From assembly GCA_030549495.1 (NCBI GenBank), contig JAUIRK010000376.1:589501-653500 (forward strand): 64,000 nucleotides of DNA. The letters are read 5' to 3'. The notes beneath the pieces were generated by a model that saw only the letters and a program-made list of their open reading frames with translations, searched no databases and was not told the origin of the DNA. The position numbers and the translations under genes are program-made. How positions within the stretch are numbered: the stretch's first letter is position 1; each line of letters starts with the position of its first letter. Positions 12,067-22,689 of this stretch are shown in pieces. This DNA is from Nectonema munidae. Taxonomy: Eukaryota > Nematomorpha > Nectonematoida > Nectonematidae.

Positions 12067-13400
12067 AAAAAACATTATTCGTTCTCTCTCATCTTTAGAT
12101 GGTAAAAGATGCTTTAAAATTTGTTCTAAAAAACTCATTATTTTAAATCTACAAGATCAAAGATAAAACTTTATTTAAATATAAAATTATGTATTTGTAT
12201 AAAAAATATTTTAAGCTGTAATCTTTTTTTCGTGAACATGTCTAAATGTTCTCTCTCCAGTACTTGAAGTATAAAAGGAAGTGAAAAGGTGTGGCTTGTG
12301 ACTTTGAAGGGATTCACTGTCAGCGATTTTGCTTTCGGCATGAACTTAAGCAACTTTGGGGACACGTTTCTTGAAAGAATTCGCAGTGATTTTTTTGTCG
12401 ATTTTCTTCACAATTGGAGTATTTGTTCTCGCATAGAAGGTCTAAAATCATTTGTATATGTATTAGTGCTGGTGATTAAGCGTGCCTTAGTTAACTGATT
12501 AATTTCGTTTGCTAATATATTTGGACAGATCGAAGAAGCTGTTATTTCAACAAAATTTTGAGTCCATCGATTTACATACGCTACAAAAATTGTTGGTCAA
12601 GAAAAAGAAGATAATTAAATTAGAACATAATTATAAGTAACAGAACATGAAAATAAGGTTAGGCAATGCCATTTTTTAAAAAATCATGATATTGAATTAC
12701 ACATGACATTGTATTAAAATAGTAAAGGGTAATCTAAATTTGTTATGATTTGCTTGGGGTTTTGCGAATTGAATTAACAGGTGAATTACTGCTCGGATAA
12801 TGTGAATTAGTGTGCCTTATTTCCTGGTTAATAATAATGGGTTGAGAAATTGAGTAAAAATTACACCGATTTCAAGATTGTGAAAAACTTTAATTTCTTA
12901 TATGAAGTAAAATACAAAAATTGAAAATTTTTTTTTGATTTTAATCAACATTCAATATTTCTATGATTAGATTTTTAAATGAGGTTGGCCTTAGACACCT
13001 GTCGTGCAGGCAGACTAATTTATCAGGTGGAGTGAAAGTGACAGAAACAAGATGCCATATTTATAAGATTCATGTTTGTCCTGATAGCGATCCATTTTAA
13101 AAGATGTTTATGCAGAACAAGACAATTGGAGTCATTTATTAATTATGGAGAATGCATATTTATAATTTCAAAAAGGTTTTTTTTATGGTTTTAATCTTTA
13201 TTTATTTAATTAGTTGTTATTCATTTTTAAACCGTAGTGAAAATGGTTTAGTAAAAGTAAGCCTGTTTATTAGGCATGGTTGCACACGTCAACAACAATT
13301 TTAAATGAGCGTAATGAAAAAAAAAATGTTCTATTACAAAAAGAATTAAAAAATTGATATAAATAGCCATCAATTAGGTGCCTACAGCGCATTTTTCGAT
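12067..13400. other. Intergenic, nothing firmly recognised
   Basis: The stretch 12270-12500 is less AT-rich and has short open frames on both strands (minus PKLLKFMPKAKSLTVNPF; plus SDFAFGMNLSNFGDTFLE). I recognise neither. A decayed transposase piece is possible. The rest is AT-rich and featureless. Confidence 0.4.
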
Positions 13401-13401
13401 A

Positions 13402-13548
13402 TCCCAGGGTCAGGTGGGGGTTCATAGAGAAGGCACAATTGCGCAGCTTGTTTCGAACTATGAAGAAAGTAGGCTTGATGCGGGACCGAACCCAATACCT
13501 TGAGTTATCGAAACCCACTATCTAACCCACCTTACTCACTCTTCCACT
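13402..13548 (-). mobile_element. tRNA-derived SINE, copy 1
   Basis: On the minus strand it reads gagtgagtaaggtgggttag, then ttgggttcggtcccgcatca, then caagctgcgcaattgtgcct. The B-box-like ggttcggtccc and an A-box-like ggtgggttagatagtgg identify a pol III, tRNA-like head. It is one of six copies in this window (13.4, 25.3, 32.7, 39.9, 40.2 and 59.9 kb). The 3' end here diverges from ggtaccttttacc-type ends of other copies. Confidence 0.85.
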
Positions 13549-13574
13549 TACGCCGTGTAAAGTATGCTTTACAT

Positions 13575-13745
13575 GTCAACTCGCATCAACCAACTCGCCC
13601 CTTTGTAATACCAACTCAAACTCACTAACTAATTAACCAATTAATTAAGTAAATAAACAAAATCCAATTAATTAATTAAAAAATAATTGGGCGAGTTGAT
13701 AAAAGTTATTTCGTGAGAGTAAGCTTGGTGCGAGTTGACCAGACC
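13575..13745. mobile_element. Short inverted-repeat element (MITE-like)
   Basis: The left segment gtcaactcgcatcaacc and the right segment gtgcgagttgac are inverted. A second inner pair, caactcgccc and gggcgagttg, is nested inside. The centre is a taattaatta-rich stretch. The whole is about 170 bp with no coding capacity. Superfamily unknown. Confidence 0.55.
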
Positions 13746-13749
13746 CCGA

Positions 13750-14972
13750 AATAGTACAACGAAATCTAAACCTTTAAGAATTCTTTCTTAAGGTGATCTT
13801 TCAATCCAAGATTTACAGGAATAAATAGGTATATTTTTCAACTAAAATCCCATTATTTTAATTACTTATGTTTTTTTTATTACAATTTTAACAAGATTTG
13901 CTTTTTTGATTGTGTTCATTAATTGCAATCGCATTCAATCTTAGTGTTTGAAAAAAGTGTTGTATCTTGTATCCCTTTACACAAGTTGTTCTTATCATTC
14001 GAGCGTTGACATTAATAGAATAATAATGAATGACATCATGGAAATTTTTTTATATTTGTTGAATTAATTAATACTCATTCTATTTTAATGCTTTCTTTAC
14101 TTTTTTCACTATTTCATTGAATTTAATAAAAAGTAACAAATAACCTTGACAAAACAAAATCTTCATTTTTTTTTAGTATTGAGGTATGAGGAAAGAAGTT
14201 CCAACGCTGAATTTGAATCAAAGATCTTTGAGCATCAAAGGCAAGCTTTTTTAAACTTTTTGGCATAGCGAATCAGCAATTATTTTTTAAATTCTTTAAA
14301 ATTTAAAATAAATAATCAAAGCAATTTTATTGACTTATTGTAACAAGAAATTTACAGTGCTCATTTAATATTTTTCTTTGGCTTTTAAAGATATAATCAG
14401 CATTACATCCAAGTCATGGAAGAAATTTCTTCCATAACTCGTTAGATAATTATAATAAAGATGCTACACTTGGGAATCGAGACCGCATCAAGAGGCTAAA
14501 AACCGAATCAAGACCCTATGTTTTACCCACTAGTGCTATTTTGACGATATTTAATGAAATAAAAATAAAGTTCATTGCGTTTCGTTATAATGAGGATTTA
14601 CTGTATGATAAAATAAATGTATATCCACTTTTTGTTTAATTTGACATAAATGATAAAGGCTCTAAGCTTGAATTTACCCTATGTATTATAATCATACGGT
14701 ATCTTCATTAAAGACTTATTCAAGTTTTAAACCCTCATATTATCGTAGACAAAATAAGCTTTGTTGTATAGAAAATTGGATATTATTCCTCTATTTTTTA
14801 AAACAGTCAAAAATACTTTAAATCGTATAAAATGAAAAAAGTATGAAAAAAATAATAAATGTTACTTTTCAAAAATTTTATGTCCTCCAATAAAAATGGA
14901 GATGCAAAATTGCAAGTGTTACAATTGGATAGCGTTTTAGATAAAAAGAAGTAAAGTATTCATTCAACTCAC
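13750..14972. other. Intergenic or 3' part of the CAP gene; nothing recognised
   Basis: AT-rich. The last recognised CAP exon ends with a clean donor at 14972/14971 (minus), so a further 3' exon should lie here or beyond. I could not identify it. Confidence 0.4.
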
Positions 14973-15097
14973 CGCAGCTAGTAATCAGTCTTCCTTTGAA
15001 TTTTTCGCTTTCGCAAGTCTTGTTTCTGACACATCCTTCACAACTCTGAATCATTGACTGGCGATACGGCGTGAACTGGTATGGGTAAAGGTTACCT
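14973..15097 (-). CDS. CAP gene, exon with C-terminal Cys-rich hinge
   Basis: Acceptor ttcaag and donor GCG/gtgagt bound 125 nt. The exon completes the codon of PAGN and then reads LYPYQFTPYRQS and SCEGCVRNKTCESEKFKGR, ending ITSC. Cys spacing fits the hinge or tail that follows the CAP domain in antigen-5-like proteins. The next exon is not identified. Confidence 0.85.
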
Positions 15098-18000
15098 CTT
15101 GAATAAAGCCTAAAGTTAATTTTACGTACTCCCAAATGTTTACCAAGAAACATACGCTGGGTAGTAGTTGCAGCCGAAAAGCTTGAACTCTGAGCAGTTT
15201 TTCATTGAACAGCCAATCAATCTCGATGAGCCCCAAACCATCTAAAAAAATGCATCAACTTCAATGTCTTATGCCATTAAAGTTCATTTTTATCTTTGAT
15301 ATAAAACATATAATTTCTAATTTCTCAACATATGCAAAAAAACGCAGAAAACCCTTGAAAGAATATTTGCATATGTTAATTTGTGTAGACTAATTGGTAT
15401 ATTTGCATTGACATCTGTAATAATAGTCTATTTTTCAAGAATTGGTAGCAAAAAGTTGCCTGTTTTTACACATGCTTACTCTGGAGTTTTGTTGTATTTT
15501 TTGACTTTTCTTTTCTTTTTTTTATATTTCTTTAACGAATCTAGTATACTTTTTTTTATCTGTTATAATTCTACTTTAAATTGAAAAATTAGGTAAGGAG
15601 AAGAAAAAGAAGAAGAAATTTATTCATAAATGTGAAATTTTCATAAAAATATTCATAAAAATGAATGTGAAGATATATCATAAATAAATGTTAAATATTA
15701 CAAATTTACATGCAAATTATGTTTAATTCTAGCTTACAAAGCCAAGCTTTTTATTAATTGAATACTAAAATTTTAAATTTAGACCCATGTGATGATTAGT
15801 ATGAAAGCAAATACTAATACCAATATGTTTTATATAATAATAATATCAATCAATCATAAAATATGTGTACATTTTTACAATATTGATAATTTGATACACC
15901 AGTCAGTATTCAAATAATAAATACTTAAGACTAAGTTATCCATCCTTGAATGAGATGCATTAGACTGGATCCAATTCAAAAAGAATTATAACTCTTTCAA
16001 TATACCTTTAAATTCATTTAAATCCTGGCTTCTTGTAAAATACGTTATAACCGTTTTTCGTGTGCTCGTGATTAATTCACTGTTGCGTATACTTTAATTT
16101 CATACAGTATCCTTTGTTTTCAATTTCAAACACTGTATTCTCCTTTTTCCATTTTTTCCAACATTTTGCATAGTTGCATTCAGGCTGTGTGCAGATACTG
16201 GCGGCTCTTTCCAGCCTTTTCTGCTGCCATTCAACGAATGATAAAGCATCATTTGTAATGTAAGATAAAATTCATCCGTTGTAACTTTTTTTGTCATTTC
16301 CATAAATTCCTCCTTTCTTCTTTCTTAACTTCATATTTGGTAATATTTTTTAATGGGTTATACTATTTTTTAGAAAATTTGTTTAACTGACTGGCTTATT
16401 ATTGTGTTCAATACTTGCATGACAATTTTAACCTATATATAAGTATTATTAATCAATACTATGTGTAAACCAGTGGCGTATCGCAAGGTTGGAAGTTGTA
16501 AAGCCTGAAAATTTATTATAATCATTCATTGATAATATAGTTTTATGCCAATATTCAAATTTTATATTATCAATAAAATTTCTTCTTCTTCTATCGCAAG
16601 GTTGGAAGTAAGGCGTGCGTATTTTAAAAAATTTCAAAAATCAAATAATTTAAAACTTTTGTGGTATGAAATGTTTAGAAATAAGAAATGAAACATTTAT
16701 TTTTATATGTAAGCGACATTCTTCTCTCTTGTAGCAAAACGTGTGCAAATACAGGTGGTCGTCGAATCTTTCTTACGATTGAGTTTCTCAATAAGACGCG
16801 TTTGCTTTCTTTTAAGCGAGGAAAATGGAATGTTTTATTTCATTTTTTTTTAGTCAAGAGAAAATAATTCTTGCTATGCGTAACTTTTCACAGCTTTTTA
16901 CAAGCTTATAAGTGATTGAATCTTTGGTTGTTAAAACTTTGTTTATGAATCAATAGGCATTTATGGAAATTTACGGCATTATAAAAAATAACCTACCATC
17001 TATAATTAAATGTTTGAAAAATCTTAAAACTAGAGTAAAAATATTGCTAATTTTCTAGAAAAGTAACCGTTTGACTCGATAGATTTAAGTGTTAAAACAA
17101 AATCTAGAGTCTACTCTATGTGGATTTACGCTCTGTTTTTACAACATTCGCAGTATCCACCAGATATGATATGAGGGCGAGCTTTGCCAATATCATTTTC
17201 CAGTAAAGCCTTATATCATTTTCCTATGGAATTCTTTCTACTATGATTTCAATATTTTCTGTCTTTATTCCAGATTCTAATATAAAATGGATACAAAAGG
17301 CATTTTTGGAATAAGGGCACGCCTTAGAACATTGAGTGAGGTTATAGTTTTGAGAATGAGTGATAACTCATTAACCAATAAGATCACATAATAATTAGTC
17401 AATCAAACTTCAATGTATAGCTTATATAATATATATATATTGCAACAAGTTGATAGGCGCTAGGTAAAGCATGGAGTATATGCTCAAAAGAAATGGTCTA
17501 TACAAACTAGACAATACTGATTATTTAGTTGTGGATTGCGAGTATGGAGCATACTCAATATATGGCACTATTTGATTATATACAGGGTGTGGGCCCCCCC
17601 CCCAACCCCCCCCTAATTTTCCCCCCTTCTCCACACCACATAATATTATTATTATTTTCTATAAACTTATTTTTTTTGGGTATATTAAAAAGAGATTTTT
17701 TATTTTATAAAAAAATTTTGTAACACATAATGTTTTTTTTTTGGGGACAACACAAAAAAAAAAAAGAGAAAAAAGATTATATTAATTATTTATTTTTTTA
17801 AAAAAAAAAAACCATTTTTTTTTTTTTGTGTTTTTTTTGTAGTGTTTTTTTTTCTTTACCCTACCCTCTAATAAAAAAAAAAACTCCAAGTTTGATTTGT
17901 TTGGGTACGTTGTGAAGTAAATATTTTGTCCACCATATTTGAAAACTGAAATATGAGTAATGGAAGTAAATTGTGTTCACAATATACAAGTTTATTTTTT

Positions 18001-21000
18001 AAAGGATAAGAATCAATCTTTCCTACTTATAGTTGTGAATGAACTAGATCAGTGACGGGCAATCTGCGGTATGTGTAGCACATGTGGTAAGTGAACTCTT
18101 TTTATTTCGCCCTCGTTCTATCTTAAAATTATTATATATAATTTTTAATTATTTAGAAAAATCATATTTTTCCCTAAGTGCAATGAATGACAAACATATA
18201 CACCCCCTCTTCTCCCAATCAAAATTGTTGTCCACCCTTGTGATCAATTCTGATAGGCTAACACATAAAAACAAAAGAAATTCTGTTTAATTACTTTATC
18301 CTAAGAAAAGATATTCTTAAGTTTTTACACATTTCTCAAATTCATGGCAATTTTTTCACTCTATGAATATAAATTAAGCTTTTCTTATATTATGAGAAAG
18401 TAGGAATATATACATGGAATTTATATACCATAAGAATTAAGTCTTGTAATTGATTTAAAGTTAATTATTTTAATTGCCCAAATAAATTCAATTTGATGTA
18501 TTTCTGAATAGTACATCTTTTGTTTCAGGTTCAGAAATATCTGGTTAATATAATTTTTATTAATTCAAAAAATCTATGATCACTTTCTCTTGAATTTTGA
18601 TTGATAGCTCAAAGGAATTTTTTGATAGGAGGAAATTTTTGCATAAAACTTTTAATTGAAAGTTCTAATTTATTCATTTTTAGAGAACCTTTTACCGATT
18701 TATTTAAAACACTCAATTCTTGAAAACACTTAATTTGAAAAAATATGAATTAAAATTGAAAAAGACAATCGAAAATAGAAAAATAGATAACTAAAAAGGG
18801 TATATATCCCATTCTAGTTAATAATGGATTGCAAGTCATTATTAATCCCGGAGCATCGTCAGAAGTCAGAAACGTTGTTTCGGCTCCCTCGTATAAATAA
18901 AAGAGTTACTTGACGTCGCTCTATTCTTTGAGTTATCGTGCTCAAATTTGCAATTGTTCAAATGCTTCCAGAGTTTTCCTTCTCCTTCTTCTGTCCATTC
19001 CTGAAAATTTATGAAGAAGCATTTTTTGTTTATAAGATTTGTCACTAAATGGCTAATTTGTATTAACACTCTTGCACCTGGTAACATTTATATTTTTTAC
19101 TTATTTAAATGTTTTTAATAAATGCCAATTCATGGTATTATCCATGTGAAATCTCAATTTGAATGTATTAAACATTGTTTTTTTTCTTTCTAACTTTTAA
19201 ATTTTAGAATTTTAAAACAAATTTTTGAATTTTATCTCTGAAATTCTAATTTTTTAAAAATATTAGCTTGTATTTTATAAATTCCTTGGTCTGCTTCTTC
19301 AAAGGGTTAAAAATGAGTATACGCCAAAAAAGGTTTCTGAGAAAATATCATTTGTACATTAGTACATTTGCTTAAGGCATGAGAAATTTAAAGCGACGCG
19401 ATCTCTCTCAAAACCGGAATCATATATTTTGTAATAATATTAATCAAAATAAAAATACTTTTAGGTTCGAATAAACGACAAAACTTTACTTAATTTAAGC
19501 ATTAAATAAGAATAATAATAACTTTATTTACAAAAGTTTTACGAATACTTAAAATTGATTGAAAACTGAAATTTGGAAAAAACTTTTATGAGTGTAGTCC
19601 AATAGCCAACGCAAAAAAATTAAAAAGAAGAAACTTTTAAAGGTCATTTAGGGCGGGTAAAAGTCAATAAAGTCAAAACATTTCCTTAATATTTTTTCTG
19701 CGCAAAAAAATACTTTTGAGTGGATTTCAAGTATATAGGTGAGTTTTTTTAAGTTTTTGTTAGGTCAATAAAGTCAAAAATTATACATAAAGTCAATAAA
19801 GTCAAAAAACTATATATAGTCTTTAAAATGTTAATTTCTTTAACTACAATCTATTCTATTACAAAATCAAAATAAAAAAATGGAGAACAATACTCAAGAT
19901 TAAATCTCTTTTTGTAAGCTAAAATATTTTTGTAAATCTATGAAGTTTATGTAAATTGTTTATTTTTTGTAAATCTATGAAGCTTATCCTAATGGAGAAC
20001 TTTTTTGTAAACTTTGTAAAGTGTTTGTCAAGTTTGAAAAAACATTTTTTTGTTGAAAAACATAGAGAAGGAAAAAACATAATAGCTTAATAGAATGCTG
20101 TAATCAAAACCAAAGTGTCAGCACCTACATCAATCCTGTGAAAAAAAAGTAGTAGGGGCATTTTTAGAAGCAAACTCCCCTTTGCATAAGCTTTGCCATC
20201 CAAGTATGAGCAATTTATTTACTCATATGGGTTATGCGCTTCCTTCTGTTAGACAAAGTAGATCAATTGTCGATGAAATCACTGAAGAAAAACTGTTAGA
20301 AATCAAAATTTTTCTCTTTCAAAAAAAAGGTTTTTCTGATTATTATAGACGAAAGTGATGTTTCATCAAAAATTATAGTAAATGTTTTGTTTGGGGATGT
20401 TGAAAAACCTGAGCTTACTTGGCTTGTAGACTGTAAATTACTGGAGGAACATTTAAATTCAAGTAAAGTTTCCCATTTAGTTGATGATATTCTCAAAAAA
20501 TTTGAAGTCGAAAGAGAAAATTTTCTTCTTTTTCTTTCAGACGCTGCAAAGTATAATATTTCTGCTGCAAAATCTTTGAAGCTTTTTTTTCCGAATATGT
20601 TCCATGTGACATGTTTTGCACATTTATTGCATAATTGTGCCATGAAAGTGAAATCATTCTACAAAAATGTAGATGAGTTGATTGGCTCTGTAAAACTGCT
20701 CACTTGTAAAAATAAATTCAGAAAAAAATTGTTTAAATCAATTGGGTTTCCTCCGTGTCCTATTGTTACAAGATGGGCAAGCTGGTTAAAATCAGCAAAT
20801 TATTATTCAGAAAACTTGCCTGCAATCAAATAAATAGTCAATAGAATTGAAAACGACAAGAGTATTTTTGTTAAGAGAGCACGTGAAGCAATGAAGGTTT
20901 AGCCAGAAGCTTATTTGACATAAAGTCCAACTACTTTCAACTTTGAGAAATAGTAAAAAAATCGCTTTCACCAAAGTTTTCTATAAAAATTGCTTATCAA

Positions 21001-22614
21001 ACATATTTAGATCTAAAGTTAAACAAAGAAATCTCCATCAGCCTACTTTTTTTTGCAAAATTGTCGCGCCACTTCTACGGCAGTAGAACGTTCATTTTCT
21101 TTGACAAAAATTTTTTTAATGTTTCTAAATATATTATATGTTATTTTAATGCAATATCTGTAGATAAAACTTTTGAAGATTTATAATAAATTTTTTTTCT
21201 CCAAATTTTGTTAAAGTCAAAAAAATATTCTAAAAGTCAAAAATTCGAAAATGTAAAGTCAAAAATTTTAAATTTATTACGTCAAAAAAATTCGCCCTAG
21301 TCATCATCAAAGGCCACTCAGCCGCATTTGTATAAGCTGAATCAAATAAAATTGAAATACAATTTAAATACTAATTCTCCATATTGTCAATCAAATGGGC
21401 ATATATACCATTTTTATTTTAAAATTGTCTTTTTCAAATTCAAAATTGTCTTTTTTTATTTTAGAATATAAAAACAATTCCAGTCATTTATTACATGCAA
21501 ACATTTATTTTATATTTTAGTTTTTATTTTATATCATTTTGTTTTTCATATACTTTTCTGCTTTTTTTTAGCTATTTTTTGTTAAGTTTTAAAACTAATT
21601 AATATTTATTTTTTAAAGTGCTTAGTCTTCTATATAAGTTTTAAATAAAAGTACTTAACTATCTATATAATTTTTTGTATGAAAAACTAAAAATTGTTAC
21701 AAGCAAAACATTTTTTGAATTTTAAAAAGACAATTTTGGATTAAAAAACGAAAATTTTGAACTAAAAATGGTATAAAAACTAAAATATAAAATAAAAACT
21801 AAAATGTAAAATAAATGTTTGCATGTAATAGTTAAGGAATAATTTCAAAAATTAATTGAAACTTTACAAATATTCTAAAATAAAAAAAGACAATTTTTGA
21901 ACTTAAAAAAATACTATTTTGGATTTAAAAAAAGACAAATTTGAACTATAAAAAAAAGATAATTTTGAACTAAAAATATTGATCCCATCCCTATAATGTT
22001 TGTACATTTAGCGTTGTGACAGGACTTTAGCAGAGTGGACATTTGGCCGAACGCAAATTTGGCCACATTTTGCCTAAAATGTACAAACTACTCGACAATT
22101 TTTGTAGATGTTTTTTTACATCCAGTAAGTTTGCAAGCTTGTGCTCTATACAATTCTACTTTCTTTTCTTTGATTCTTAACTTCTATACACAATTTATGT
22201 GATGAATAAGTTATCTATACTCAAAGCTACCTTGCCAAATGTGTTAAGATATGATTATATATATAAATATAGTTATGATATGATGATGATTTCACTCTAT
22301 TTTATTGAGTTTTAGTGTTTTAACATTGAAACAATATTATTTTATTGGTTGCAGAAGTCAGAAAATGCAAAATTATATTTTCATTTTCGATGAAATAGCC
22401 ATCCTTCAAATGTCCGTTTGGTAAAAAAATTTTCGGCCAAATGTTCGTCGGCTAAATGTCCATTCGGCCAAATTTCCGGGTAACTTTAGAGTAGCATTAA
22501 GTAAAAGGAGTCTTACAACTTTCATCATTGTGTCGGATGGAGGATCAACTTTGGCTCTAACAACATTGTGATAGTCCAATATGAAATTTCTTTCTTTCTT
22601 GCTCAAACTTTCTC
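14973..22614 (-). CDS. CAP-superfamily (SCP/TAPS, antigen-5-like) secreted protein, partial gene model
   Basis: Minus-strand exons, in gene order, are 22517-22614, 18910-19000, a doubtful piece near 16080-16260, 15156-15241 and 14973-15097. The first carries ILDYHNVVRAKVDPPSDTM, the start of a CAP domain with its metal-tetrad-type His. The second has EWTEEGEGKLWKHLNNCKF, the WxxxLxxxAxxxxxxC segment. The fourth has MVWGSSRLIGC and FGCNYYPA, the CAP2 CNYxPxGN motif, completed in the fifth by GN. The fifth continues into a Cys-rich hinge (SCEGCVRNKTCES) as in antigen 5 and CRISP proteins. Splice phases agree where neighbours are known. CAP proteins are secreted and have roles in venom, saliva and host interaction; substrate and role here are unknown. 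The signal-peptide exon and the segment up to HYTQ are not firmly located. Introns hold a hAT element, a fold-back and a MITE. Confidence 0.85.
15156..15241 (-). CDS. CAP gene, exon with MVWxxS and CNYxP motifs
   Basis: A strong tttttttag acceptor precedes ATG GTT TGG. The donor is CCAGC/gtatgt. The 86-nt exon encodes MVWGSSRLIGCSMKNC and then FKLFGCNYYPA. In CAP proteins this follows HYTQ, and the spacing and residues agree with the CAP1 and CAP2 signatures. The intron to the next exon is only 58 nt. Confidence 0.9.
15242..16075. other. Intron of the CAP gene, nothing else seen
   Basis: AT-rich intronic sequence. The block at 15620-15680 has three near-repeats of ttcataaaaat. No transposon ends were recognised. 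Confidence 0.5.
16080..16262 (-). CDS. Possible CAP gene exon (uncertain)
   Basis: The minus frame reads NDALSFVEWQQKRLERAAS, CTQPECNYAKCWKKW and KGYCMKLKYTQ. The YTQ at the end is what should precede MVWGSS of the next exon, and the position in the gene is right. Against it, no GT donor sits directly after the CAA of KYTQ, and the preceding residues do not resemble the usual GENL...W segment. A donor ACT/gtatga within KGYC is an alternative, implying a tiny extra exon. Treat it as a candidate only. Confidence 0.35.
16497..16591. mobile_element. 95-bp retroposon-like insertion with perfect 18-bp target duplication
   Basis: tatcgcaaggttggaagt occurs at 16479-16496 and again at 16592-16609, exactly flanking 95 bp. 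The inserted piece ends aaaatttcttcttcttc, a (TTC)n tail. Long exact duplications plus a simple-repeat tail are typical of LINE-mobilised retroposition with severe 5' truncation. It lies in a CAP-gene intron. Confidence 0.8.
16610..17590. other. Intron of the CAP gene, nothing recognised
   Basis: AT-rich sequence with a short (ta)n at about 17426-17440. No convincing frame or terminal repeats. Confidence 0.5.
17592..17885. repeat. Homopolymer-rich low-complexity tract
   Basis: Runs of C (ggccccccccccc, ccccccc, cccccc) are followed by long T and A runs to about 17883. Such sequence is prone to base-calling and assembly error. Any open frame across it (for example 17529-17723) is not credible. 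Confidence 0.8.
17886..18909. other. Intron of the CAP gene
   Basis: At about 18053 cagtgacgggcaatctgcgg looks like a hAT-type terminus, and ttgtccacccttg at about 18229 could be an inverted partner. No matching 8-bp duplication was found, so I do not call an element. The rest is AT-rich. Confidence 0.4.
18910..19000 (-). CDS. CAP gene, second recognised exon
   Basis: Acceptor attttcag and donor GTCAA/gtaact bound 91 nt, phase 0 at entry and +1 at exit. It encodes EWTEEGEGKLWKHLNNCKF followed by EHDNSKNRATS. This matches the MxWxxxLAxxAxxxAxxCxxxHS region of CAP proteins. It joins in phase to the DTMMKV end of the 22517-22614 exon. Confidence 0.85.
19001..19648. other. Intron of the CAP gene
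   Basis: AT-rich. At about 19587-19613 a short in-frame piece reads YECSPIANA, echoing the ECSPLSHNRW block of the 4-6 kb transposase-like family. It may be a small relic of that family, but it is too short to be sure. Confidence 0.35.
19649..21299 (+). mobile_element. hAT DNA transposon, degraded
   Basis: Ends tagggcgggtaaaagtc (19649) and ttcgcccta (to 21299) are inverted. Flanking 8-mers share only tcat, so the target duplication is decayed. The plus frame at 20387-20833 encodes a 148-aa hAT core: LFLSDAAKYNISAAKSLKLF, FHVTCFAHLLHNCAMKVK, then VTRWASWLKSANYYSENL. These fit the RNase-H-like catalytic region and the TRWxSWL motif of hAT transposases. Upstream coding is broken by stops, and a C-terminal LSRHFYGSRTF piece at about 21062 recalls the hAT dimerisation domain. 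Many aaagtcaa subterminal repeats lie at both ends. It sits within the CAP gene in opposite orientation. Confidence 0.85.
21405..21980. mobile_element. Fold-back element with long inverted arms
   Basis: ttacatgcaaacatttattt with its continuation ttatattttagtttttat at 21490-21535 is inverted at about 21780-21830. Outside these, gtctttttttattttagaata (about 21448) pairs with the block ending about 21893. Subterminal ttcaaaattgtcttttt units repeat several times in both arms. There is no coding capacity. Superfamily unassigned. It lies in a CAP-gene intron. Confidence 0.75.
22034..22483. mobile_element. MITE-like element with ggacatttggccgaa ends
   Basis: The left end has gtggacatttggccgaacgc followed by aaatttggccacattttgcc. 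The right end has four degenerate inverted copies (aatgtccgtttggtaa, cggccaaatgttcgtc, taaatgtccattcggcca, and ccaaatttcc). The multiple-copy subterminal GGCCAAATGTCC pattern is a known look of some invertebrate MITEs. The interior is non-coding and includes a (ta)n/(gat)n stretch near 22255-22290. Confidence 0.6.
22517..22614 (-). CDS. CAP gene, first recognised exon
   Basis: The acceptor atcaatag lies before GAGAAAG, and the donor is AAAGTT/gtaaga. The 98-nt exon encodes ESLSKKERNFILDYHN followed by VVRAKVDPPSDTMMKV. This is the CAP-domain opening, with the conserved HN and R-x-x-V-x-P-P. It enters with 2 bases of a split codon, so an upstream exon carrying the signal peptide must exist. 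Confidence 0.88.
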
Positions 22615-22689
22615 CTATTGATAACAATATTTTAAAAATTAGTATACATTAATGTAATTATTTCCACTCAAAGACAAACCGCACACACA

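Noticed and set aside
13270-13518. 82-codon minus frame
   Set aside because: Mostly the translated SINE copy 1 plus flank.
18053-18241. Possible hAT MITE (cagtgacgggcaatctgcgg ... ttgtccacccttg)
   Set aside because: The ends match only loosely and no 8-bp duplication flanks them.
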